Program-made: the position numbers and the translations under genes
Source: Clostridia bacterium
GTDB taxonomy: Bacteria > Bacillota > Clostridia > Oscillospirales > Acutalibacteraceae
Direction of reading: 5' to 3'
Assembly: GCA_017475765.1 (NCBI GenBank)
Contig: JAFVEY010000007.1
Coordinates: 1 to 39,827, forward strand
DNA length: 39,827 bases
Notes under the pieces: model-generated
What the model saw: the letters and a program-made list of their open reading frames with translations, nothing else
Database searches by the model: none
Told to the model about the DNA's origin: nothing
Shown here: positions 16,313-23,872 of the stretch, piece by piece
How positions within the stretch are numbered: position 1 is the stretch's first letter
Layout of the letters: each line of letters opens with the position of its first letter

Positions 16313-16810
16313 ATGAGTAAAACAAAACAATCCCATAAGCTGCTGACGGCGCTCACAGCGTTACTTCTGATTTTCACCCTTTCCGCCTGCTCCTTCAACG
16401 GCGGAAGAAGTGTTGCAGAATATGTTGACACCGTCAGGGACGATACCCGCAAGGCTGTCAATATCACACGTGATATCCGCAAGCAGCAGGAAACTCTGGA
16501 CTGCAGAAATAAGGACGACGCCAAAAAGCTGATTGCTTCTCTGGATGAGCTGTCATCACTTTATACGGAGCTTTCAAAGCTGGATTCGCCCGACAGATAT
16601 ACCGACCTTGACGAAGAGATAAAGACCAATTCTGAAACGGCTCTAGGCTGTGTTTCTCAGCTCAAGACCCTCGCTTCCACCGCAATGAATACCGGTGATG
16701 ATACATTCTACAAACAGGAATATGCCGGCATAACCGAGGAATATGATGAAGCATTCAACATACTTGTCGATATTTCCTCACAGGTGACTACCCGTTTCCG
16801 CAATGACTGA
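16313..16810 (+). CDS. Small lipoprotein, function unknown
   Basis: 165 residues from ATG 16313, nine bases after GGAG; ATG at 16304 overlaps that site. The signal peptide ends in LSAC followed by SFNGG, similar to the CSFNN start of the preceding lipoprotein. The mature part is all-helical and charged, with three predicted helices (about 33-55, 65-90, 95-150), and no enzyme motif. I do not recognise the family. A strong terminator follows at 16837, ending the two-gene unit. Confidence 0.75.
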   Translation: MSKTKQSHKLLTALTALLLIFTLSACSFNGGRSVAEYVDTVRDDTRKAVNITRDIRKQQETLDCRNKDDAKKLIASLDELSSLYTELSKLDSPDRYTDLDEEIKTNSETALGCVSQLKTLASTAMNTGDDTFYKQEYAGITEEYDEAFNILVDISSQVTTRFRND

Positions 16811-16836
16811 CAGAAAATATGACAAATATCCCTCCC

Positions 16837-16877
16837 CACCTGCCAAAACTCCCGGTTCTGGCAGGTGCTTGCTTTTT
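16837..16877 (+). terminator. Terminator of the lipoprotein operon
   Basis: CACCTGCCA pairs perfectly with TGGCAGGTG round a 13-base loop and is followed by CTTGCTTTTT. Confidence 0.85.
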
Positions 16878-16890
16878 CCGGCAAAATAAT

Positions 16891-16923
16891 CAAGGCAGAC
16901 ACATTCAACAGGTGTCTGCCTTG
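16891..16923 (-). terminator. Terminator of ldh
   Basis: A perfect 12-bp stem, CAAGGCAGACAC with GTGTCTGCCTTG, 9-base loop. Read on the minus strand it is followed by ATTATTTTG. It lies 25 bases beyond the ldh stop codon. Confidence 0.7.
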
Positions 16924-16947
16924 AAAGGTTATCCGGTTTTCCACGCA

Positions 16948-17895
16948 TTAAAACAGATCGTCTATGACCGCTTTCAGCGTTTCCGCAGATTTTCTGAGAG
17001 CAGCCTCTTCATTTTCGTCAAGCTCGATCGGAACAGTCGTTTCAACTCCGTCCTTGCCGACAATTGCCGGCATACTGAGAGCAACACCGTCTATTCCGTG
17101 ATTTCCATGCTGTATGCTCGAAACAGGCAGAATGGACTTTTCATCACGGACAATCGCCTCGCAGATTCGTTTCACGGACATGGCTATTCCGTAATAAGTC
17201 GCTTTTTTCTTTTCGATAATCTCGTAAGCGCTGTTTTTCACTCCCTCGGCAATCTCCTTCATTGCCTTTTCGTGATTGAAATGTCCCCTCATTTCGCAGA
17301 AGTTATTGATCGGTATTCCGGAAACATTGGCGCTGCTCCATGCCGCAATCTCGCTGTCGCCGTGTTCGCCTATAATAAACGCATGAACACTTCTGCTGTC
17401 AACATTGAGATGCTCGCCGAGAAGATATTTCAGTCTTGCGCTGTCAAGCACCGTTCCCGAACCGAATACCCTGTTTTCGGGATATCCGCTCAGCTTTGCC
17501 GCCGTATAAGTCAGTATATCAACAGGATTTGCCACAATCAGCAGTATGGCATCCTTATTTCTTTTGGCAATTTCCGGAATAATGGATCTGAAAATTCCGA
17601 CATTCTTTTTAACAAGGTCAAGTCTTGTTTCTCCCGGCTTCTGACCTGCACCTGCTGTCACGATGATAACGGCTGCATCCGATATATCGTCATAATCTCC
17701 GTCATAAATCTGCACAGGCTTTGCAAACGGCAGTCCGTGGCTGATATCGAGGGCTTCTCCTACTGCCTTGTTCCTGTCTGCATCAATCAGCACCATTTCC
17801 GAAAAGAGTCCGCTTTGCATCAAAGCAAAAGCCGAAGCCGAACCTACAAATCCGCATCCCACGATGGCTGCCTTTCTGTGATCTATACTATTCAT
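16948..17895 (-). CDS. ldh: L-lactate dehydrogenase
   Basis: 315 residues from ATG 17895 with GAGGAGG eight bases upstream. The NAD-binding Rossmann motif is GCGFVG at 13-18. Gln85 in GAGQKPGETRLDL marks lactate rather than malate specificity, and Arg91 follows. Asp151 and Arg154 in LDSARLK and His178 in IGEHGDSE form the catalytic set. The cytosolic enzyme reduces pyruvate to L-lactate and regenerates NAD+ in fermentation. It is monocistronic with its own promoter (17944-17972) and terminator. Confidence 0.95.
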   Translation of the reverse strand: MNSIDHRKAAIVGCGFVGSASAFALMQSGLFSEMVLIDADRNKAVGEALDISHGLPFAKPVQIYDGDYDDISDAAVIIVTAGAGQKPGETRLDLVKKNVGIFRSIIPEIAKRNKDAILLIVANPVDILTYTAAKLSGYPENRVFGSGTVLDSARLKYLLGEHLNVDSRSVHAFIIGEHGDSEIAAWSSANVSGIPINNFCEMRGHFNHEKAMKEIAEGVKNSAYEIIEKKKATYYGIAMSVKRICEAIVRDEKSILPVSSIQHGNHGIDGVALSMPAIVGKDGVETTVPIELDENEEAALRKSAETLKAVIDDLF

Positions 17896-17943
17896 AAAAA
17901 CTACCTCCTCAGTTATGATTGACAGAATTAATATTTTTATCAT

Positions 17944-17972
17944 ATTATAATTCATTGCCGCTTAAAATTCAA
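17944..17972 (-). promoter_or_regulatory. Promoter of ldh
   Basis: On the minus strand TTGAAT (17967-17972), 17 bases, TATAAT (17944-17949), about 50 bases before the start codon. Confidence 0.65.
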
Positions 17973-18044
17973 TCAAAATTTCTCATACCTATAATATATT
18001 ATTTCCTATTTTCCAATCATTTTATAAAAACTGTTTATTTGCAA

Positions 18045-18073
18045 TTGATTTTATGGTATAGTAATAGTAATAT
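18045..18073 (+). promoter_or_regulatory. Candidate promoter of hflX
   Basis: TTGATT (18045-18050), 17 bases, TAATAT (18068-18073), 20 bases before the ATG at 18094. A competing -10 is TATAGT at 18057. Confidence 0.35.
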
Positions 18074-18093
18074 AAGAAAAGAGGTGCAGCAAT

Positions 18094-19341
18094 ATGGAAA
18101 TATATGAAAATGCTGAAAAGGTGCAGAAGGCTCTGCTTGTCGGAATAGATACGGGAGAATATGACGCTGAAGGCTCCATGAAAGAGCTTTATGAGCTTGT
18201 GGAAAGCTCAGGCGCCGTTGCAGTCGCTTCCATAATGCAAAAGCGTGATAAGCCCGACGGGGCAACCTGCATAGGTTCGGGCAGACTGGAAGAAATCAAA
18301 GAATTCTGCCAAAATGAAGAGATTGATTTTCTTGTGTTCGATATTGAGCTTTCCCCTACTCAGATCAGAAATATAGAGGAAGCAACAGGCATCAGAACCA
18401 TCGACAGAACCATGCTGATTCTCGACATATTTGCCATCCGGGCAAGAACAAATGAAGGAAAGCTGCAGGTTGAGCTGGCACAGCTGAAATATCTTATGCC
18501 CAGACTTTCGGGAAAGGGCAAGGAAATGTCAAGACTCGGCGGCGGTGTCGGAACAAGAGGTCCCGGTGAAACCAAGCTCGAAACTGACAAGCGACATATC
18601 CGCCGAAGAATCGAATCTCTGAAGGAAGAGCTTGAACATCTGACAAACCGTCGTGACCAGCTCCGAGCAAGAAGGAAAAAAGACGGTATCATTACCGTTG
18701 CCATCGTCGGATATACCAACGCAGGAAAATCCACGCTGATGAATACGCTGACTCAGGCAGGTGTGCTTTCGGAAAATAAACTTTTCGCAACACTCGACCC
18801 GACCTCCCGTGCGCTGAAACTGCCGAACGGCGTATCTGTGATGATGATAGATACCGTCGGACTTGTCAGAAGACTCCCCCACCATCTTGTCGAAGCGTTC
18901 AAATCGACTCTTGAAGAAGCTGCCCTTGCCGATATTATTCTGAATGTATGCGATGCTTCAAGTGAAGAATACAAGCTGCATCTAAAAGTAACAACCGATC
19001 TCCTGCACGATCTCGGCTGTACAGACCGACCGATTGTCACAGTTTTCAACAAATGCGATCTTGTCGGCAATCCTCTTGATTTACCCAATGCAAAGGACAG
19101 CGTCAGAATATGTGCAAAAAACGGTGCAGGAATAGAGGAGCTTCTGCACAAAATCGAAATCAATCTGCCTGTTCGTCTGCGTCAGTATACGCTTCTGATA
19201 CCGTTTGACAAAGCTGCATTGATATCACGTCTGCGCAATGCAGGTGCTCTTCAGAGCGAAGAGTACACCGCTGAAGGCATACGGGTGCAGGCAATTGTCG
19301 AGGAACCTCTTTGGCATCTTGTGGATTCGTACAGAGTTTAA
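18094..19341 (+). CDS. hflX: GTPase HflX
   Basis: 415 residues from ATG 18094 behind GAGGTG. The N-terminal HflX domain has ELVESSGAVAV, the CIGSGRLEEIKEF segment and the glycine-rich MSRLGGGVGTRGPGETKLE that closes the domain. A coiled linker (about 170-200) precedes the G domain with GYTNAGKST, DTVG and NKCD. HflX binds 50S and 70S ribosomes and splits stalled or stress-inactivated ribosomes. The gene stands alone, followed by a tRNA gene with its own promoter. Confidence 0.96.
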   Translation: MEIYENAEKVQKALLVGIDTGEYDAEGSMKELYELVESSGAVAVASIMQKRDKPDGATCIGSGRLEEIKEFCQNEEIDFLVFDIELSPTQIRNIEEATGIRTIDRTMLILDIFAIRARTNEGKLQVELAQLKYLMPRLSGKGKEMSRLGGGVGTRGPGETKLETDKRHIRRRIESLKEELEHLTNRRDQLRARRKKDGIITVAIVGYTNAGKSTLMNTLTQAGVLSENKLFATLDPTSRALKLPNGVSVMMIDTVGLVRRLPHHLVEAFKSTLEEAALADIILNVCDASSEEYKLHLKVTTDLLHDLGCTDRPIVTVFNKCDLVGNPLDLPNAKDSVRICAKNGAGIEELLHKIEINLPVRLRQYTLLIPFDKAALISRLRNAGALQSEEYTAEGIRVQAIVEEPLWHLVDSYRV

Positions 19342-19348
19342 TTTATCC

Positions 19349-19377
19349 TTGACAAACGATACATAATGGAGTAAAAT
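19349..19377 (+). promoter_or_regulatory. Promoter of tRNA-Arg
   Basis: TTGACA (19349-19354), 17 bases, TAAAAT (19372-19377), ending 36 bases before the mature tRNA start. A stem TAAGGCAG/CTGCCTTA lies between them without a plus-strand T-run. Confidence 0.75.
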
Positions 19378-19412
19378 AATAAGGCAGTCCCATCAGGTGC
19401 TGCCTTACAGAT

Positions 19413-19486
19413 GCGCTAATAGCTCAGCAGGATAGAGCGTTCGCCTCCTAAGCGAAAGGTCGGGGGTTCGAATCCCTTTTAGCGCG
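19413..19486 (+). tRNA. tRNA-Arg (anticodon CCU)
   Basis: 74 bases form a full cloverleaf. The acceptor stem is GCGCTAA with TTAGCGC, then a D-loop AGCTCAGCAGGATAGAGC, anticodon stem TTCGC/GCGAA round CTCCTAA, and a T-arm with GGTTCGAATCC. The anticodon CCU reads AGG. CCA is not encoded. tRNA 3' ends are common integration sites, and the first AAA/nuclease cassette begins 180 bases downstream; no repeated 3' end was found. Confidence 0.95.
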
Positions 19487-19662
19487 CTAGTGCGTGGCCG
19501 CACGGGACGATTTGCGTAGTCGCTCCCCTGCGGTCGCTCGTTTTTCGAGGGTTTAAATTCATCGCTGCACTCTGAGTGATATCTTTTTCGCCCTTGAAAG
19601 TGACAGATATTAAACATATAAAGCGCTGTGTGTTTCTGTCCGGCTTAATACGATTTTTTAAT

Positions 19663-19763
19663 AGGATGAAAAGTACAGCCGCAGGAGAAATCTTGCGGCT
19701 GTACTTGTAATTATTGAATATAAATATTATAATAGTATTAACAGAGTTGAAGGAGGTTAAGTG
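19663..19763 (+). repeat. Shared upstream block of the first AAA/nuclease cassette
   Basis: From AGGATGAAAAGTA the sequence is nearly identical to 37557-37658. It contains a GTACAGCCGCA/TGCGGCTGTAC hairpin with a 10-base loop, then promoter and ribosome site. Left of this block the two copies differ completely, which sets the left border of the duplicated unit. Confidence 0.85.
19705..19733 (+). promoter_or_regulatory. Promoter of the first AAA/nuclease gene
   Basis: TTGTAA (19705-19710), 17 bases, TATAAT (19728-19733), starting just inside the hairpin's 3' arm, so a folded or bound hairpin could affect the -35 box. Confidence 0.65.
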
Positions 19764-21347
19764 ATGGGAGTTTATCTCAATCCGAAAAATGACAGTTTTG
19801 AAGAGTCGTTTAATTCTGATATTTACGTTGATAAATCCGAACTGATCCGTTTTACTGATACAAAGCTGCGTAAATCAGGAAAATATATTTGTGTCAGCCG
19901 TCCAAGACGTTTCGGAAAATCCGTTAATCTGAATATGCTTTCCGCCTTTTATAGCAAAGGCTGTGATTCAAGAGCAATGTTTGAGAAGCTGAAAATTGCC
20001 GAAACACCGGATTGGGACAAGCATATGAATCAGTACAATGTCATTCATATCAATATGCAAAATTTTCTTAGCAACAGTAAATCTATGACTGAATTATTAG
20101 AGTTACTTAAGAAGTGCCTCATGAAAGATTTCAAACGAGCATATAAACAATACAATGATATTGATTATGAATACAGTTTGTCATTTTGTATGGAAGAAAT
20201 ATATGCTGAAGAAGAACTTCCATTTGTTATATTAATTGATGAGTGGGATTGTGTTTTCCGTGAACACAGAGATGACAAGGAAGCACAGGAAAAGTACCTT
20301 GACTTTATCAGAGATTGGCTGAAGGATAAAAGTTACGTTGCCCTTGCTTATATGACGGGTATCCTGCCAATCAAAAAGTACGGCACACATTCCGCTTTGA
20401 ATATGTTTACAGAATATTCCATGACTAATTCCGGTAAATTAGCTGAGTATACAGGATTTACAGAAGATGAAATTAGTGAATTATGCAAACGATATGATAA
20501 GAACCCGAACGAAATGCGTTACTGGTATAACGGATATCGAATAGATGATAGTGTCCGTTTGTATTGTCCGAGATCTGTTGTTGCGGCAATCGAAATGGGA
20601 AAGTATGATGATTACTGGAGTCGTACCGAAACCTTTGAGGCATTGTCAAAGTATATTTCTTTTGATTTTGACGGATTGAACGAGTCGGTAAGCCGTCTGC
20701 TTGCCGGAGAAAGGATCGCTGTCAATATCCGCAGTTTCCAGAACGATATGTATTCCATGCAGATAAAGGATGATATTCTGACTTTATTGATACATCTTGG
20801 TTATCTTGGATACTTATTCGATACAAAGGAAGTCTATATTCCTAATAAAGAAATATTTGATGAGTTTGTTACTGCCATGACGGTTGGAAAAAAATGGGAA
20901 AATACCATAGAAGCCGTACAGAAATCCAAAGAACTTCTTGAATTGACCGTAAAAGGCAAAGCAGACGAGGTCGCAGAGCATATTGAAAAGATTCACCGTG
21001 AAAGCTGTGATCCGAAACATTATAATAGTGAGCAGGCTTTGCGTTACACCGTATTGATTGCCTACTTCTATGCGAGGGAAAAATACACGATCATTCAGGA
21101 AATGCCTGCCGGTAATGGCTTTGCAGATATTCTGCTGATGCCGAATTTTCAGAATCCCGACGGCATACCGATTATCATTGAGCTCAAATATGATAAATCT
21201 GCTGATTCCGCTATTGCTCAGATCAAAAACAGACATTATCCCGATGCTGTTAAAAATTACGAAAAAATTCTTCTTGTCGGTATCAATTACGACAAGGACA
21301 GTACAGACAAAAAGCATGAATGTATTATCGAAGAATTTACAGTATAA
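19764..21347 (+). CDS. AAA-ATPase-like protein with C-terminal PD-(D/E)XK nuclease domain, copy 1
   Basis: 527 residues from ATG 19764 with AGGAGG seven bases upstream; GTG 19761 is too close. The N-terminal AAA-ATPase-like domain has RPRRFGKS at 46-53 as Walker A and LIDEWD at 157-162 as Walker B. The C-terminal domain has FADILLMPN and IIIELKYDK, a D...E-x-K nuclease core, with AIAQIKNRHY after it. This matches the AAA-ATPase_like plus PDDEXK_9 architecture common in gut bacteria, of unknown role; defence or DNA-element maintenance is only a guess. A paralogue lies at 37659. The ends and one central block are nearly identical between the two, while two internal blocks differ strongly. It has its own promoter and terminator. 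Confidence 0.88.
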   Translation: MGVYLNPKNDSFEESFNSDIYVDKSELIRFTDTKLRKSGKYICVSRPRRFGKSVNLNMLSAFYSKGCDSRAMFEKLKIAETPDWDKHMNQYNVIHINMQNFLSNSKSMTELLELLKKCLMKDFKRAYKQYNDIDYEYSLSFCMEEIYAEEELPFVILIDEWDCVFREHRDDKEAQEKYLDFIRDWLKDKSYVALAYMTGILPIKKYGTHSALNMFTEYSMTNSGKLAEYTGFTEDEISELCKRYDKNPNEMRYWYNGYRIDDSVRLYCPRSVVAAIEMGKYDDYWSRTETFEALSKYISFDFDGLNESVSRLLAGERIAVNIRSFQNDMYSMQIKDDILTLLIHLGYLGYLFDTKEVYIPNKEIFDEFVTAMTVGKKWENTIEAVQKSKELLELTVKGKADEVAEHIEKIHRESCDPKHYNSEQALRYTVLIAYFYAREKYTIIQEMPAGNGFADILLMPNFQNPDGIPIIIELKYDKSADSAIAQIKNRHYPDAVKNYEKILLVGINYDKDSTDKKHECIIEEFTV

Positions 21348-21351
21348 CATA

Positions 21352-21398
21352 AAACAACCTGCAAGTTTGATTTTTCAAGCCTAGCGGGTTGTTTTTTG
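21352..21398 (+). terminator. Terminator of the first AAA/nuclease gene
   Basis: AACAACCTGC and GCGGGTTGTT form a stem with one mismatch, followed by TTTTG. It begins five bases after the stop codon. Confidence 0.8.
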
Positions 21399-21492
21399 AT
21401 GAGAATACTATTTTATTGTCATACCTATGCGTTAGGATAACAACAGGGATATAGCCTTGAAATTTTCAAGGTTGTATCCCATTCTTTAATAT

Positions 21493-21666
21493 TTACTTTA
21501 TTGCAAATAATCCTGCCTGCATATACGATGCCCATAGAATATCCACCGACCTGAAACCGCATTCCTTTAATAGCTTAATATGCTGCTCTACTGTTATTGG
21601 AAATACTTCCGTACCCCTGCGACTGATGTGCGATTTGATTTTTTCTGTCGTTTTACCACGAATCAG
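21493..21666 (-). pseudogene. C-terminal fragment of a class I SAM-dependent methyltransferase
   Basis: An open minus-strand frame of 57 codons, entered after a stop at 21667-21669 and without a start, reads EVFPITVEQHIKLLKECGFRS then VDILWASYMQAGLFAIK and stop. This is the usual tail of small-molecule methyltransferases (a helix with LLKECGF followed by the last strands). The N-terminal SAM-binding part is missing. A GGGATA...TATCCC hairpin at 21446-21480 follows it. Confidence 0.6.
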
Positions 21667-21851
21667 TCAATATATCAATTAAATTTCCTGTAAATTACAA
21701 ATTTGTTTTGCGTATTACTCCGGATTTTTCAGCTTATCCCCTGTTGAACCAAATTTTTTTGCTGTCATTCTTTGAACGGATTATACGGTCCGTCCTTGTG
21801 AAACGGAGTATTCTTTCCGAACACGGCACTTTCATCAATATGTGCAAATAC

Positions 21852-22066
21852 GGAAGGGATAAAGGGATGGATTCTGCTGGGCGGCGACGTTTTGAGGGCA
21901 ACCTTTAATAACCACGCTGACGAGCTGATGCAGGGTCTGTTCACATCTTCGATCTTTTCATCCGGTACATATATATGGTTTTACCGATGACTACTCCGGC
22001 GAAAGATACAAGAGCGTGACGGGTGATATGTACACATCGGCAATCAGCGGTTACATCGAAAAATAA
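21852..22066 (+). pseudogene. Degenerate gene fragment of unknown family
   Basis: A plus-strand frame reads GWILLGGDVLRATFNNHADE and LFTSSIFSSGTYIWF, hits TGA, and continues in another frame as TDDYSGERYKSVTGDMYTSA to ISGYIEK and stop. A single shift near 21985 would join them. The terminator at 22084 lies just behind, which supports a former gene end. I do not recognise the family. Confidence 0.35.
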
Positions 22067-22083
22067 AAGTTGCTGCTTACCTC

Positions 22084-22113
22084 AAAGGATGTCGCTTCGG
22101 CGGCATCCTTTTC
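22084..22113 (+). terminator. Terminator after the degenerate fragment
   Basis: AAAGGATG, TCGC-TTCG-GCG and CATCCTTT make a stem capped by a UUCG tetraloop, followed by TTC. It could act in both directions. Confidence 0.6.
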
Positions 22114-22244
22114 TATGAGTATAACCAAACTGTTATCACCGCTGAAACAGTATTTGAGCAGCTTGTCAAGGGTGTTCCTCATATCCTTTAGAGTGTGCTC
22201 ACATAAACATTTACAAATCCGTATAAAAGCAGTATAATAGACGC

Positions 22245-22340
22245 ATGAAACTGACAAAAAACAATACCGTAAAATCGAGCATTTCATGCCGATTCTCCCA
22301 AAGCCGCCTGAGATTTCAAATTATCAATTTTTGTGTGCAT
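22245..22340 (+). pseudogene. N-terminal fragment of an IS5-family transposase
   Basis: ATG 22245 opens with MKLT; after a one-base loss in a run of six A the frame reads KQYRKIEHFMPILPKPPEIS then NYQFLCA. This is the typical start of IS5-type transposases (KIE.F.P, then SN..FL.A.LY). The remaining about 90% of the transposase is missing. The frame breaks down about 15 bases before the promoter of the BspA-like gene, so that promoter lies just behind the insertion remnant. Confidence 0.5.
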
Positions 22341-22355
22341 TTACCTATAAAAAAG

Positions 22356-22384
22356 TTGACATCATTTGCTAAACAGAATATAAT
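22356..22384 (+). promoter_or_regulatory. Consensus promoter of the BspA-like gene
   Basis: Perfect TTGACA (22356-22361), 17 bases, perfect TATAAT (22379-22384), about 55 bases before the ATG. Confidence 0.85.
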
Positions 22385-22439
22385 AAGTTAAAATACTATA
22401 AATGAAGTATAATTAATAATTGTTATGGAGGAATACCAA

Positions 22440-23384
22440 ATGAGAATATCAAAAAAACTCAGTATCGCAATTTTTGTATTAGCTGTTGCAACTTTGGCAG
22501 GCTGCTCAGGTCAGAGTGACGGAGGAAACAGCACATCTTCTGCAGGTGAATCATCTGCAGAAAGTACAGTTTCGGAAGTTGCAAAGGACAACAACGAGGT
22601 ACAGAAGTCAGATGCAGAAAGCAGTGAAATATCTTCATCAGAATTAGTACCAACAGAAAATGAGGAAAGCAAAAGCGGAAAATGTGGAGATAATGCTTAT
22701 TATACAGTAAGTGAGGATGGTGTTCTTACGATCAGCGGTACGGGAGATATATATGATTATGGAAGTGAAGAAGGCAGCCGCAATCCCTGGCAGCGCTTTA
22801 TGGTTCCTTCTTTTCATAAAGTTGTAATAGAAAACGGTATCACACGTATAGGTGACTATGCTTTTTTATACTGTGATCAATACGAAATAATCATTCCCGA
22901 TAGTGTAACTTCAATCGGTAAATATGCTTTCAATGAATGTGGCTCGATTGAAAACATTGAATTGCCTGAAAGTATAGTCAAAATTGAAGAAGGTGCTTTT
23001 GCAAACAGCAGTATAAATAAAATAAATGTTCCGAAAAATGTAAAAGAAATACCAGAGAAAATGTGTGATTCCTGTTTTGGTCTGCAAGAAGTAATAATAT
23101 CCGAAGGTGTAGAGAAAATCGGTGTAAGTGCTTTTGATTGCTGCGAAGATCTGAAAGAGCTGAAGCTTCCTGATACATTGACAACAATTGATAAATATGC
23201 ATTGGGCACCTGCAGGGGAATAACTGAACTGACAATTCCCGAAAAGGTAAATACGATCAACGCATATGCCTTCTTTGACTGGGAGGATAGCCAGACCATA
23301 TACGTAAAAGGTAAGGCTGAAGCTCCTGAAGGCTGGGACGATGACTGGAAGACGGATGAGGTAAAAGTGGTTTGGAACGCATAA
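22440..23384 (+). CDS. BspA-like leucine-rich-repeat lipoprotein
   Basis: 314 residues from ATG 22440, eight bases after GGAGG. The signal peptide ends LAGC, so the protein is lipid-anchored. A Ser/Glu-rich linker runs to about 80. The rest has at least six LRR_5 (BspA) repeats of about 22-23 residues, such as IPDSVTSIGKYAFNECGSIE, LPESIVKIEEGAFANSS and LPDTLTTIDKYALGTCRGIT. Such surface proteins usually bind host or matrix ligands; the ligand here is unknown. It is flanked on both sides by broken mobile DNA. No clear terminator follows. Confidence 0.88.
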   Translation: MRISKKLSIAIFVLAVATLAGCSGQSDGGNSTSSAGESSAESTVSEVAKDNNEVQKSDAESSEISSSELVPTENEESKSGKCGDNAYYTVSEDGVLTISGTGDIYDYGSEEGSRNPWQRFMVPSFHKVVIENGITRIGDYAFLYCDQYEIIIPDSVTSIGKYAFNECGSIENIELPESIVKIEEGAFANSSINKINVPKNVKEIPEKMCDSCFGLQEVIISEGVEKIGVSAFDCCEDLKELKLPDTLTTIDKYALGTCRGITELTIPEKVNTINAYAFFDWEDSQTIYVKGKAEAPEGWDDDWKTDEVKVVWNA

Positions 23385-23495
23385 TATCATTACTGTAAAA
23401 GCTGTTAATAACCGACCTTTTATATATTTGCTGATTTATTTTTCGGCAGATTCCCATTTGCATCTGACAAGGGATACAATAGTACCTTCTTTTTT

Positions 23496-23562
23496 CGAGT
23501 AGGGCGGAATTTCTCCGCCCTCTCACACCACCGTACGTGCCGTTCGGCATACGGCGGTTCAA
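23496..23562 (-). mobile_element. 3' end of a group II intron (domains V and VI)
   Basis: On the minus strand CCGCCGTATGCC-GAAC-GGCACGTACGGTGG folds as a domain V hairpin with a small bulge. It is followed by a GGGCGGA-GAAA-TTCCGCCC hairpin with ACTC behind, as domain VI. The upstream frame encodes the tail of the intron protein. The 5' part of the intron is absent, so it is a dead remnant. Minus-strand sequence beyond the end reads GTIVSLVRCKWESAEK and stop, perhaps the 3' exon. Confidence 0.75.
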
Positions 23563-23564
23563 TT

Positions 23565-23777
23565 TCATTTCAAAGTATGTTGTTTAAGATAGTAATCCAA
23601 AGGACTGACTAAGCCACGCTTGGTCAGTTTTTCTTTTGAGATTGCCCACCTAATTGTGCGGTTGTTTGCAACAGCAATATATCTGTCGTCCTCTTTGCCG
23701 AGTTCCATTTCCATTTTATTTTTCTGCATATCGGAAAATTGGCTGATATCATCATGATCCGAAGTAGCCTTTGAAAA
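23565..23777 (-). pseudogene. C-terminal fragment of a group II intron reverse transcriptase/maturase
   Basis: The open frame ends ANNRTIRWAISKEKLTKRG then LVSPLDYYLKQHTLK and stop. This resembles the last part of intron-encoded proteins (a conserved Leu-x-Lys-Arg-Gly, then LDYYL..H). The reverse transcriptase and most of the maturase are missing. It ends three bases before domain V, as expected. Confidence 0.65.
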
Positions 23778-23855
23778 TTAACCTCCCATGTGCAGCAGCA
23801 GTATTATCAGCACAAGATCAATACAACGGACAATCCCCTGTTCATTGTTGCCCAT
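23778..23855 (-). CDS. Possible 25-residue hydrophobic peptide after the TetR gene
   Basis: ATG 23855 stands behind AAGGAGTGGAG and 17 bases after the TetR stop codon. The frame reads MGNNEQGIVR then a hydrophobic stretch CIDLVLIILLLHMGG and stop, one possible membrane helix. It could be a real small membrane peptide, or the head of a gene cut off by the intron remnant that abuts it. Confidence 0.35.
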   Translation of the reverse strand: MGNNEQGIVRCIDLVLIILLLHMGG

Positions 23856-23872
23856 AAATTCTCCACTCCTTT

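Noticed and set aside
19405-19617. Minus-strand reading frame of 70 codons across the tRNA
   Set aside because: It is the antisense of tRNA-Arg and its flank; its GIRTPDLSLRRRTLYPAEL stretch is a well-known artefact of tRNA genes.
19413-19763. tRNA-Arg as attachment site of an integrated element carrying the first AAA/nuclease gene
   Set aside because: No second copy of the tRNA 3' end was found downstream, no integrase is present, and the second cassette lies in a protein gene instead.
22051-22287. Minus-strand frame of 78 codons
   Set aside because: It runs through the terminator hairpin at 22084 and the IS5 remnant, has no ribosome site and no family resemblance.
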